Assembly (NCBI RefSeq): GCF_964204645.1
Contig: NC_134026.1
Coordinates: 11,620,450-11,684,449 of the forward strand
Source: Tubulanus polymorphus
Taxonomy: Eukaryota; Nemertea; Palaeonemertea; Tubulaniformes; Tubulanidae
Direction of reading: 5' to 3'
Length of the DNA stretch: 64,000 nucleotides
The notes under the pieces are model-generated. The model saw only the letters and a program-made list of their open reading frames with translations, was not told the DNA's origin and made no database searches. A program made the translations under genes and the position numbers. Below, piece by piece: positions 34,682-47,039 of the stretch. Position 1 is the first letter of the stretch, and the number at the start of each line of letters is the position of its first letter.

Positions 34682-37600
34682 AAAATATAGAATTGTCGCG
34701 GGCGACAAAACCAAAATAAAGAATTGTCGCTGGAGATAAAACCAAAATAATGAATTATCGTGGGCGATAAAACCGTAATACTGAATTGTCGAGGGCGATA
34801 AAACCAAAATAATGAATTATCGCGGGGGATAAAACCAAAATATTGAATTGTCGCAGGCGATAAAACCAAAATATTGAATTGTCGCGGGCGACAAAACCAC
34901 AAAAAAAATTGTCGCGGGCGACAAAAACAAAATATTGAATTTTTCGCGGGCGACAAAACCAAAATAATGAATTGTCGCAGGCGATAAAACCAAAGTAATG
35001 AATTGTCGTGGGCGATAAAACCAAAATATTGAATTTTTTGCGGGCGACAAAACCAAAATATTGAATTGTCGCGGGCGATAAAACCAAAATAATGAATTGT
35101 CTCAGGCGACAAAACAAAAATAATTAATTGTCGCGGGCGATAAAACCAAAATAATGAATTATCGCTGGCGACAAAACCAAAATATTGAATTGTCGCGGGC
35201 AACAAAACCAAAAAAAAAATTGTCGCAGACGACAAAAAAAAAATATAAAACCAAAATAATGAATTGTCTCGGGCGACAAAACCAAAATAATGAATTGTCT
35301 CGTGCGACAAAACCAAAATAATGAATTGTTGCTGGCAATAAAACCAAAATATTGAATTGTCTCAGGCGACAAAACCAAAATAATGAATTATCGCGGGGGA
35401 TAAAACCAAAATATTGAATTGTCGCAGGCGATAAAACCAAAATATTGAATTGTCGCGTGCGACAAAACCAAAAAAATGAATTGTCTCGTGTGACAAAACC
35501 AAAATAATGAATTGTCGCTGGCGATAAAACCAAAATAATGAATTATCGCGGGCGATAAAACCAAAATATAGAATTGTCGCGGGCGACAAAACCAAAATAA
35601 AGAATTGTCGCTGGAGATAAAACCAAAATAATGAATTGTCGCGGGCGATAAAACCTAAATAATGAATTGTCGCGGGCGCACAACCAAAATAATGAATTAT
35701 CGCGGGCGATAAAACCGTAATAATGAATTGTCGAGGGCGATAAAACCAAAATATTGAATTGTCTCAGGCGACAAAACCAAAATAATGAATTATCGCGGGG
35801 GATAAAACCAAAATATTGAATTGTCGCAGGCGATAAAACCAAAATATTGAATTTTTCGCTGGCGACAAAACCAAAATAATGAATTGTCGCAGGCGATAAA
35901 ACCAAAGTAATGAATTGTCGTGGGCGATAAAACCAAAATAATGAATTGTCTCAGGCGACAAAACAAAAATAATTAATTGTCGCGGGCGATAAAACCAAAA
36001 TAATGAATTATCGCTGGCGACAAAACCAAAATATTGAATTGTCGCGGGCAACAAAACCAAAAAAAAAATTGTCGCGGACGACAAAAAAAAAATATAAAAC
36101 CAAAATAATGAATTGTCTCGGGCGACAAAACCAAAATAATGAATTGTCTTGTGCGACAAAACCAAAATAATGAATTGTCGCTGGCAATAAAACCAAAATA
36201 ATGAATTATCGCGGGCGATAAAACCAAAATATAGAATTGTCGCTGGAGATAAAACCAAAATAATGAATTGTCGCGGGCGATAAAACCTAAATAATGAATT
36301 GTCGCGGGCGACAAAACCAAAATAATGAATTGTCGCGGGGTATAAAACCGTAATAATGAATTGTCGCGGGCGATAAAACCAAAATATTGAATTGTCTCAG
36401 GTGACAAAACCAAAATAATGAATTATCGCGGGGGATAAAACCAAAATATTGAATTGTCGCAGGCGATAAAACCAAAATATTGAATTGTCGCGGGCGATAA
36501 AACCAAAAAAAAATTGTCGCGGACGACAAAAACAAAATATAAAACCAAAGTAATGAATTGTCGTGGGCGATAAAACCAAGATATTGAATTTTTCGCGGGC
36601 GACAAAACCAAAATAATGAATTGTCCCTGGCGATAAAACCAAAGTAATGAATTGTCGTGGGCGATAAAACCAAAATATTGAATTTTTTGCGGGCGACAAA
36701 ACCAAAATATTGAATTGTCGCGGGCGATAAAACCAAAATAATGAATTGTCTCAGACGACAAAACAAAAATAATTAATTGTCGCGGGCGATAAAACCAAAA
36801 TAATGAATTATCGCTGGCGACAAAACCAAAATAATGAATTGTCACGGGCAACACAACCAAAAAAAAAATTGTCGCAGACGACAAAAAAAAAATATAAAAC
36901 CAAAATAATGAATTGTCTCGGGCGACAAAACCAAAATAATGAATTGTCTCGTGCGACAAAACCAAGATAATGAATTGTCGCTGGCAATAAAACCAAAATA
37001 TTGAATTGTCTCAGGCGACAAAACCAAAATAATGAATTATCGCGGGGGATAAAACCAAAATAATGAATTGTCTCAGGCGACAAAACAAAAATAATTAATT
37101 GTCGCGGGCAACAAAACCAAAAAAAAAAATTGTCGCGGACGACAAAAAAAAAATATAAAACCAAAATAATGAATTGTCTCGGGCGACAAAACCAAAATAA
37201 TGAATTGTCTCGTGTGACAAAACCAAAATAATGAATTGTCGCTGGCGATAAAACCAAAATAATGAATTATCGCGGGCGATAAAACCAAAATATAGAATTG
37301 TCGCGGGCGACAAAACCAAAATAAAGAATTGTCGCTAGAGATAAAACCAAAATAATGAATTGTCGCGGGCGATAAAACCTAAATAATGAATTTTCGCGGG
37401 CGCACAACCAAAATAATGAATTATCGCGGGCGATAAAACCGTAATAATGAATTGTCGAGGGCGATAAAACCAAAATATTGAATTGTCTCAGGCGACAAAA
37501 CCAAAATAATGAATTATCGCGGGGGATAAAACCAAAATATTGAATTGTCGCAGGCGATAAAACCAAAATATTGAATTGTCGCGGGCGACAAAACCAAAAA

Positions 37601-39028
37601 AAAGTTGTCGCGGGCGACAAAAACAAAATATTGAATTTTTCGCGGGCGACAAAACCAAAATAATGAATTGTCGCAGGCGATAAAACCAAAGTAATGAATT
37701 GTCGTGGGCGATAAAACCAAAATAATGAATTGTCTCAGGCGACAAAACAAAAATAATTAATTGTCGCGGGCAACAAAACCAAAAAAAAAAATTGTCGCGG
37801 ACGACAAAAAAAAAATATAAAACCAAAATAATGAATTGTCTCGGGCGACAAAACCAAAATAATGAATTGTCTCGTGCGACAAAACCAAAATAATGAATTG
37901 TCGCTGGAGATAAAACCAAAATGATGAATTGTCGCGGGCGATAAAACCTAAATAATGAATTGTCGCGGGCGACAAAACCAAAATAATGAATTGTCGCGGG
38001 GTATAAAACCTTAATAATGAATTGTCGCGGGCGATAAAACCAAAATATTGAATTGTCTCAGGTGACAAAACCAAAATAATGAATTATCGCGGGGGATAAA
38101 ACCAAAATATTGAATTGTCGCAGGCGATAAAACCAAAATATTGAATTGTCGCGGGCGATAAAACCAAAAAAAAAATTCTCGCGGACGACAAAAACAAAAT
38201 ATAAAACCAAAGTAATGAATTGTCGTGGGCGATAAAACCAAAATATTGAATTTTTCGCGGGCGACAAAACCAAAATAATGAATTGTCGCTGGCGATAAAA
38301 CCAAAGTAATGAATTGTCGTGGGCGATAAAACCAAAATATTGAATTTTTCGCGGGCGACAAAACCAAAATATTGAATTGTCGCGAGCATAAAACCAAAAT
38401 AATGAATTGTCTCGGGCGACAAAACCAAAATAATGAATTGTCTCGTGCGACAAAACCAAAATAATGAATTGTCGCGGGCGATTAAACCAAAATATTGAAT
38501 TGTCGCAGGCGATAAAACCAAAATATTGAATTGTCGCGGGCGATAAAACCAAAATAATGAATTGTCTCGGGCGACAAAACCAAAATAATGAATTATCGCG
38601 GGCGATAAAACCAAAATAGTGAATTATCGCTGGCGACAAAACCAAAATATTGAATTGTCGCGGGCAACAAAACCAAAAAAAAATTGTCGCGGGCGATTAA
38701 ACCAAAATATTGAATTGTCGCGGGCGATAAAACCAAAATAATGAATTGTCTCGGGCGACAAAACCAAAATAATGAATTATCGCGGGCGATAAAACCAAAA
38801 TATTGAATTGTCGCAGGCGATAGAACCAAAACATTGAATTGTCGCGGGCGACAAAACCAAAAAAAAAATCAAAATATAAAACCAAAATAATGAATTGTCG
38901 CGGGCGACAAAACTAAAAGGAAGGATTGTCGCGGGCGACAAAACCAAAATAATGAATTGTCGCTGGCGATAAAACCAAAGTAATGAATTGTCGCGGGCGA
39001 CAAAACCAAAATATTGAATTTTCGCGGG

Positions 39029-39075
39029 CGACAAAATCAAAATCATTGTTTTCTCGCGTTATTTTAGTTTTGTCG
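39029..39075. repeat. array-border hairpin, copy 5
   Basis: CGACAAAATCAAAAT (39,029-39,043) pairs with ATTTTAGTTTTGTCG (39,061-39,075). Confidence 0.8.
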
Positions 39076-40404
39076 TTTTGTCGTTATGTCGCCCTCATTT
39101 GCATATTCGTGTTTTTTTTATCTTATCAGCCACCATACTAAAGCCTTAAGGTCGCGTAAAACTCGATAAACACTTCAATCGACACAGCGAACGATCTCCT
39201 TTCCTCCACAGCGAATGCTTACTCCGAATGTCAAGTGTGAGTCCAGCCTACGGATAGGAGTGTGTTGTAAACTTGTATTTAGTAAATACCTTGTGGATTT
39301 GACAATGATCGGTATGTACTGTAGGAAATATAGAGTATTGATGGTATTGATATAGAGCTTTTCTCCGCTATATCTCTTGTTTAGTTTAGGCCTACGACTA
39401 CCCGGTACACTTATGATTTATCTTAGTAAATACACGGTTAATTTGGTAAAGAAAAATAGGTATTGCTAAACTAACTGCTTGACGCCCGCAGCCAAATCAC
39501 TGGTAGTTATAAATTAATTTGCACTCGATTTGATTCTCATGATGAGGAGAAACTCGCAGCTGATCCCCGGAACGACGATGTAGTAACACGTCGATTCGTC
39601 GATGTTTACGGCTCGACAGTGCTTTTAAAATCTAAAGTAGTAAATTTCCAGTGTATCGGTAATATGATTTGATGAGGAAAATGGGCTATTGTTAAAATCA
39701 CTGTTTGAAGACCGCGACTGAATGTGAAGTCTGCGGCATAAAATTAGTTCATTTATACTTGAATTGATAATCGAAGTGACAGTCGGCCTGCGGGTTGATT
39801 TCGGGATGACGACTCGAAAAACATGTCGCCCCATTGAATGGGGCTAAATTTTCGATTTTTACGGCCCGACAGCGCTTTTGTAACGATGATTCGTGAAAAA
39901 ACACGCGGGCTAGAGATGTAGATCTCAGTGAGCTGAACGATATTATATGGATTGTATATGAAACAGCGGTAAGGTAACAAAGCCTATGTTCTTTTGGTAA
40001 AAATAGTGTGGAAGAAAATAATAATAAATATAGCTGCAAAGCAGCGATAACGGGTTTTCTGCACAGTCTTAGAATCCTGTTCAACGGTGGATTTCAACAA
40101 AGCATTTGATAAGGCTCAACATCAGCGATTACTGAATAGGCTATTAGGAAACAGTATCAATGATAGGTCGCCCAAATGGCACAGCAGTTATCTCTGAACG
40201 GAAACTTGTAACCGAAATCAACGGAACGCCTCATCTTGGAATGAGACGGTCTAACTAGTGGAGTCACGCAAGGTAGTATCCTAAGTCGTCTTCTGATTAA
40301 TGTCCTGACAAATGACATACACAGTTATCCAAAATATACCAAACCAAGTAAATTTCCAAAACAACCTTAACACACTGTTCGACCAAAAACTTAATGTTCC
40401 GACA
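39044..40404 (+). repeat. R module, copy 5 (short form)
   Basis: Most similar to R copy 4 in its second half (CACTGTTTGAAGACCGCGAC, AACATGTCGCCCCATTGAAT) but without the internal duplication. It also has a deletion of about 70 bp near 39,357, where GATATAGAG joins directly to CTTTTCTCCGC. Confidence 0.8.
40085..40325 (+). pseudogene. decayed non-LTR reverse transcriptase fragment (R5)
   Basis: Same RT remnant (FNKAFDKAQHQ, then SGVTQGSILSRLL in another frame) with the shared stop after SSYL. Non-functional. Confidence 0.75.
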
Positions 40405-43400
40405 AAACCACGGGCGACAAAACCAAAATTATGAATTGTCGCGGGTGACAAAACCAAAATATTGAATTGTCACGGGCGACAAAACAAAAATAATGAATTG
40501 TCGCGGGCGATAAAACCAAAATAATGAATTGTCGCGGGCGATAAAACCAAAATGATGAATCGTCTCGGGCGACAAAACCAAAATGATGAATTGTCGCGGG
40601 CGATAAAACCAAAATAATGAATTATCGCGGGCGATAAAACCAAAATAATGAATTGTCGCGGGCGATAAAACCAAAATAATGAATTGTCGCGGGCGATAAA
40701 ACCAAAATAATGAATTGTCGCGGGTGACAAAACCAAAATGGTGAATTGTCGCGGGCGACAAAACATAAATGGTGAATTATCGCGGGCGACAAAACCAAAA
40801 TAATGAATTGTCGCAGGCGACAAAACCAAAAAGAAGAATTGTCGCGGGCGATAAAACCAAAGTAGTGAATTGTCGTGGTTGATAAAACGAAAATATTGAA
40901 TTTTCGCGGGCGACAAAACCAAAATAATGAATTGTCGCAAGCGACAAAACCAAACTAATGAATTGTCGCGGGCGATAAAACCAAAATAATGAATTATCGC
41001 GGGTGATAAAACCAAAATATTGAATTGTCGCGGGCGATTGAACCAAAATAATGAATTGTCGCGGGTGATAAAACCAAAAAAAAATTGTCGCGGGTGACTT
41101 AAACAAAATATAAAACCAAAATAATGAATTGTCGCGGGCGACAAAACCAAAAAGAAGAATTGTCGCGGGCGACAAAAGCAAATTGTCGCTGGAGAAAAAA
41201 CCAAAGTAATGAATCGTCGCAGGCGACAAAACCAAAATATTGAATTGTCCAGGTGACAAAACCAAAATAATGAATTGTCGCGGGCGATAAAACCAAAATG
41301 ATGAATTGTCTCGGGCGACAAAACCAAAATAATGAATTGTCGCGGGCGATAAAACCAAAATGATGAATTATCGCGGGCGATAAAACCAAAATAATGAATT
41401 GTCGCGGGCGATAAAACCAAAATAATGAATTGTCGCGGGCGATAAAACCAAAATAATGAATTGTCGCGGGTGACAAAACCAAAATGGTGAATTGTCGCGG
41501 GCGACAAAACATAAATGGTGAATTATCGCGGGCGATAAAACCCGAACCAAAGTAGTGAATTGTCGTGGTTGATAAAACGAAAATATTGAATTTTCGCGGG
41601 CGACAAAACCAAAATAATGAATTGTCGCAAGCGACAAAACCAAACTAATGAATTGTCGCGGGCGATAAAACCAAAATAATGAATTATCGCGGGTGATAAA
41701 ACCAAAATATTGAATCGTCGCGGGCGATTGAACCAAAATAATGAATTGTCGCGGGTGATAAAACCAAAAAAAAAATTGTCGCGGGTGACTAAAACAAAAT
41801 ATAAAACCAAAATAATGAATTGTCGCGGGCGACAAAACCAGAAAGAAGAATTGTCGCGGGCGACAAAAGCAAATTGTCGCTGGAGATAAAACCAAAGTAA
41901 TGAATTGTCGCAGGCGACAAAACCAAAATATTGAATTGTCCAGGTGACAAAACCAAAATAATGAATTGTCGCGGGCGATAAAACCAAAATGATGAATTGT
42001 CTCGGGCGACAAAACCAAAATAATGAATTGTCGCGGGCGATAAAACCAAAATAATGAATTATCGCGGGCGATAAAACCAAAATAATGAATTGTCTCGGGC
42101 GACAAAACCAAAATATTGAATTGTCGCAGGCGATAAAACCAAAATATTGAATTATCGCGGGCGATAAAACCAAAATAATGAATTGTCGCAGGCGATAAAA
42201 CCAAAATAATGAATTGTCGCGGGCGATAAAACCAAAATAATGAATTGTCGCGGGTGACAAAACCAAAATGGTGAATTGTCGCGGGCGACAAAACATAAAT
42301 GGTGAATTATCGCGGGCGACAAAACCCGAACCAAAGTAGTGAATTGTCGTGGTTGATAAAACGAAAATATTGAATTTTCGCGGGCGACAAAACCAAAATA
42401 ATGAATTGTCGCGGGCGATAAAACCAAAATAATGAATTATCCAAATAATTAACCAAAATATTGAATTGTCGCGGGTGATTGAACCAAAATAATGAATGAA
42501 GAAAATTGTCGCGGGTGACTAAAACAAAATATAAAACCAAAATAATGAATTGTCGCGGGCGACAAAACCAGAAAGAAGAATTGTCGCGGGCGACAAAAGC
42601 AAATTGTCGCTGGAGATAAAACCAAAGTAATGAATTGTCGCAGGCGACAAAACCAAAATATTGAATTGTCCAGGTGACAAAACCAAAATAATGAATTGTC
42701 GCGGGCGATAAAACCAAAATGATGAATTGTCTCGGGCGACAAAACCAAAATAATGAATTGTCGCGGGCGATAAAACCAAAATAATGAATTGTCGCGGGCG
42801 ATAAAACCAAAATAATGAATTGTCGCGGGCGATAAAACCAAAATAATGAATTGTCGTGGGCGATAAAACCAAAATAATGAATTGTCGCGGGTGACAAAAC
42901 CAAAATGGTGAATCGTCGCGTGCGACAAAACATAAATGGTGAATTATCGCGGGCGACAAAACCAAAATAATGAATTGTCGCGGGCGATAAAACCAAAATA
43001 ATGAATTGTCGTGGGCGATAAAACCAAAATAATGAATTGTCGCGGGTGACAAAACCAAAATGGTGAATTGTCGCGGGCGACAAAACATAAATGGTGAATT
43101 ATCGCGGGCGACAAAACCAAAATAATGAATTGTCGCGGGCGACAAAACCAAAATAATGAATTGTCGCGGGCGACAAAACCAAAAAGAAGAATTGTCGCGG
43201 GCGACAAAACCAAAATAATGAATTGTCGCTGGCGATAAAACCAAAGTAGTGAATTGTCGTGGTTGATAAAACGAAAATATTGAATTTTCGCGGGCGACAA
43301 AACCAAAATAATGAATTGTCGCAAGCGACAAAACCAAACTAATGAATTGTCGCGGGCGACAAAACCAAAATAATGAATTGTCGCGGGCGACAAAACCAAA

Positions 43401-44014
43401 TATAAAACCAAAATAATGAATTGTCGCGGGCGACAAAACCAAAAAGAAGAATTGTCGCGGGCGACAAAACCAAAATAATGAATTGTCGTTGGAGATAAAA
43501 CCAAAGTAATGAATTGTCGTGGGCGATAAAACCAAAGTATTGAATTGTCGTGGGCGATAAAACCAAAATATTGAATTTTCGCGGGCGACAAAACCAAAAT
43601 AATGAATTGTCGCGGGCGACAAAACCAAAATAATGAATTGTCGCGGGCGACAAAACCAAACTAATGAATGGTCGCGGGCGACAAAACCAAAATAATGAAT
43701 CGTCGCGGGCGATAAAACCAAATGATGAATTGTCTCGCGTGACAAAACCAAAATAATGAATTGTCGCGGGCGATAAAACCAAAATAATGAATTGTCGCGG
43801 GCGATAAAACCAATATAATGAATTGTCGCGGGCGCCAAAACCAAAATAATGAATTGTCGCGGGCGACAAAACCAAAATATTGAATTGTCCAGGTGACAAA
43901 ACCAAAATGGTGAATTGTCGCGGGCGACAAAACCAAAATAATGAATTGTCGCGGGCGATAAAACCAAAATGATGAATTGTCTCGGGCGACAAAACCAAAA
44001 TAATGAATTGTTTA
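40405..44014. repeat. 31-bp minisatellite array, block A8
   Basis: About 116 units. A marker unit AAAACATAAATGGTG occurs at about 40,762, 41,508, 42,292, 42,929 and 43,084, showing higher-order units of several hundred bp with uneven spacing. The block ends abruptly at 44,014, without border hairpin or R module, and runs directly into virus-like coding sequence. Confidence 0.96.
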
Positions 44015-45206
44015 TATTGGTGGGCTAGGACTTGGCATAGATTTCAATGAATTTGATATAGCTAAATCTATTCTTGTAAACATCATAGTTACAGCTGTTA
44101 GTATTGAAAGAATTGTTATACCTTCAAATTTAAATGATAATTTTATTCTATTTGTCAATGATATTTCAGAATTTGGTTTTATAAATAAATCTCTAACAAT
44201 AACTTTTAATCTATTAACACAATAATCATGTGATTTTATAATAATTTCATTTCTTCTTTCTGTACTTCTTAATTACCTTCTAAATCAATTTCATTTTCTA
44301 AATATGCATTTCTATTTTCAAATTCAATTTCTTCAATAACTTTAAATTCTCTATCTAATTTTAACTGTTCTAATTCTTTTCTGGAATTAAATAACCTATT
44401 TTCTAAAGATTTAATTATATGATCTCTAATCATTTTTTCGAGCGCAATTTTATCAGCTTCATTTCGTATACTTATTATTTCTCTAATTGCTTTTTCAGAA
44501 AACATACTTAAAGCTTCTATTTCTTGATCTATTGCATCAAATAATCCCTTCGGCAAAAGATTTTCAGTTTGAACTTCCGTTGAAATAAGTTTACTGGTTT
44601 TCGAATTTATAGCTTCTTTAGGGATTGTTTTTGCTCTAAATCATTATTGATTATTCTAAATAATTCATAAATTCTTAGATTAAATTCTTCTCTATTTTTA
44701 TATAATTCTTCTAACGTTACATCAGTTATATCATTATTATTTCTTTTCTTAATTCTTAATGGATCTAATTTTCTCAAAGTTGATTCTGCTAATATTTTAT
44801 TTTTATTTTTATTGAGGATATTAATATGATAATCATCTTTTAAATGATAATAACATTCACCATTTAAAGATTGCAATTCGTTAACTAAAAGTCTAGCACC
44901 TTTATCATTAATATTATACCCAGATTTTTCAAATATAGGTTTGAATTTATACATAAATTCATTATAATCTAAATTTTGTTTTACTTAATCTGGATTATCA
45001 TTTTCAATATTCATTCTCGATTTAGCTCTTCTATCAAATTCCTCTGTTGATGGATTTGTAGAACCACTATCTGCTAAATTAGAAATACGTTCGGCAACAC
45101 CATCATCAAGATTAGTATCTTCATTCAAATATTCATCATTATCATTAGTATTACCATCATTTCCCATTTTTTTACTTTCATAATCTTTTCCAACTTCTAC
45201 ATCCAT
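44015..45206 (-). pseudogene. acidic/coiled-coil/membrane protein of virus-like element, decayed (copy 2)
   Basis: Homologue of the gene at 10,878-12,334. It starts MDVEVGKDYESKKMG at 45,206 with TAAATGG at the start codon. It is interrupted by a stop after IENDNPD (about 44,985) and by a frame change near 44,610, then continues through a coiled coil (FDAIDQEIEALSMFSEKAI). The last part (44,015-44,270) is the hydrophobic segment that follows the coiled coil, cut off by the array. At the position of the copy-1 frameshift, the frame here reads through (ENLLPKG). That supports a single ancestral gene. The two copies carry different disabling changes, so they decayed independently. Confidence 0.6.
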
Positions 45207-45284
45207 TTATAAATAGAAATTATATAATTATATAATAATATATAGAAATTAAACGTAAGAATTATAATTAAATTTTTAAAATTA

Positions 45285-46334
45285 AGTATTATAATATTCC
45301 ACCTAATACAATTTCAATGCAAGTTACAGCTAATTTGATATTTTTATGTGATTTATTATCATTATCATTTTTAATTATTCCATGTTGAATATTATCAGTT
45401 TTTATTTCGTCTGTTGTATTGTAATCTTTTTAATTCAGAATTGTCATTTAATTTGTTATTTTGGTTTTAGTTTCAGTTTATGTATGTTTTTTATTTCATT
45501 TCCTTCCATGAATTATGGCACAGTAATAACTTTTTTATTTATACCATTTGATCCAAATTTATTATTTATTCCGGCAGTCCTAATCAAATTACTATACCCA
45601 ATTATATTTCCTATCTTTAATACTAAATCATTAGATATAATTGATCAATCAGGGCCTATGCAATAATTTAATCTTATATGAGATTTATCTAAATAATTTT
45701 GATATCTTACTATATTTTCTGGAGTTGATATATTCTTATTATGAATTGAATCTTCAAATAGAACTTTAAAGTGTTTTTGTATATCAAATGAAGTATTATT
45801 ATTTCCAACTATTGGTGATCTTGTTTCAACTTGTGATCCTAATGCACAAATTAGATATATTCTAATAGATTGATTTATTCTTCGTATACCAGATTTTGTA
45901 AAACCTCCACTATTTTCTAAAATGAAATTAATCCAACCATTATTATTATCGACTTTATAATGATGATAAGCTTCAACACTATGCATATAATCAATTCTCT
46001 TTATTTCATACTGTTCACCAACGCCAAGAAATTTCCCATGAACTCTAAAATCAGAATTATTTATATTTATATTAAATTCATTACATATTTCATAAAACTT
46101 TGATAAATTGATATTTTTATCATTGAAATATTTTGACCCCGGTAAAGGACATTCTGATTCATTTAATATAATTCTAATTTGAAAATCTGTATGAAATCTA
46201 AATATGGTTTGAATTAATTCTAAATCAAAATAATTTAAATTTTCATCTTGATTATTTAAATGATTATTCCAACTTATTCCACAACCTGTTGTTGCAATAA
46301 ACAGCAAAATTTAATTGATTCTGCCAGTATTTCA
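45285..46334 (-). pseudogene. conserved virus-like structural protein (MKYWQNQLNF family), decayed (copy 2)
   Basis: Homologue of 12,351-13,422. The ATG at 46,334 gives the same N-terminus, then the frame is lost after about 12 codons near 46,300. It resumes at TTGCGISWNNHL and runs to PENIVRYQNYLDKSHI, where copy 1 is frameshifted. An in-frame TGA follows RLNYCIGPD near 45,645. The degraded C-terminus ends near CIEIVLGGIL. The gene directly follows the stop of an upstream remnant (46,341), a spacing of a few bases, as in a compact viral gene cluster. Confidence 0.6.
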
Positions 46335-46340
46335 TAATAG

Positions 46341-46575
46341 ATTATATTTTCCATACATTATATTCATCTCGTGTAAAAGTAATTTCATACGTATTAAATA
46401 TATTTTCCATTCTAGCAATAAAAAAATTTGTTTCAGTAACATAAATTCCTAAATTAATTAATGAATTCAAAACTAAATTTCTATATGAAATATTTTTATC
46501 AAACTTTTTGCTGGAATATTATATCTAATCAATTTATTATATTGAAAAGCTTTTGGAAAATTATCTACAATTTAT
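46341..46575 (-). pseudogene. remnant of an unrecognised virus-like gene
   Basis: The minus strand reads FPKAFQYNKLIRYNIPA, a frame break, then NLVLNSLINLGIYVTETNFF and YEITFTRDEYNVWKI ending in TAA. It sits immediately upstream of the MKYWQNQLNF gene. Not recognised; function unknown. Confidence 0.45.
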
Positions 46576-46589
46576 TTAATAAAGAATTA

Positions 46590-47020
46590 TTAATTAATAA
46601 ATTCTTTAAATGATTTATCTTTTTCTTCGATTGTTATATTTCCATTTAAACTAATTATATTATCTAATCTATCTTTTGATTTATTAATTTCTTTTATATC
46701 AGATTTAATTTTTTCTTTATTACTTTTTATATTTAATTTTGAGCTTACACCAGTTAATACACTTGAACTTAAACCTAAAACGCCAATTGATATAGATAAG
46801 GTGTTAATGGACTGAATATTGCTAAAAATGTTATTAAAGAACTAATTGTAACTGATCCACTAATAATAAAATGACATATAATTTTACTTTTTAAATATTT
46901 TCTCTTCTTAACTTTTATAACATTTTCAAATTCTAATATTTGTTTTTCTAGATATGATTTTAATTAAGATTTATTTATATCATGGGGAATAATATTAACG
47001 CCATCAATTTTATCTTCCAT
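46590..47020 (-). pseudogene. virus-like small membrane protein, decayed
   Basis: From an ATG at 47,020 (MEDKIDGVNIIPHDINKS) there is a stop, then LEFENVIKVKKRKYLKSK, a hydrophobic stretch FIISGSVTISSLITFLAIF, a frame break, and LGLSSSVLTGVSSKLNIKSN ending in FKEFIN. About 135 residues when intact. Likely a membrane protein of the same structural cluster. Not named. Confidence 0.45.
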
Positions 47021-47039
47021 TAATATTTTGAAGAAATTA

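Larger units (their letters stand above)
26154..39043. repeat. 31-bp minisatellite array, block A7 right of the transposon (12.9 kb)
   Basis: The largest block, about 415 units. It is not a simple homogeneous array but a patchwork of multi-unit segments. Recurrent marker units include GAATTATCGCGGGGGATAAA, AACCAAAAAAAAATTGTTGC, CAAAATATAAAACC, GAATTTTTCGCGGGCG and AAAACCTAAATAATG, and they return in the same order many times. Offsets of about 1,382 bp and 5,041 bp between near-identical stretches are visible. Confidence 0.96.

Noticed and set aside
1-44014. Long minus-strand frames (up to 482 codons) with a 31-residue Phe/Trp/Arg-rich repeat
   Set aside because: They arise in all three frames from the 31-bp unit because it lacks TTA, CTA and TCA. 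Starts are mostly TTG, there is no promoter, and the frames overlap each other.
26154-44014. CRISPR-like array (short palindromic repeats)
   Set aside because: There are no unique spacers. The whole 31-bp unit repeats, and the setting is eukaryotic with no cas genes.
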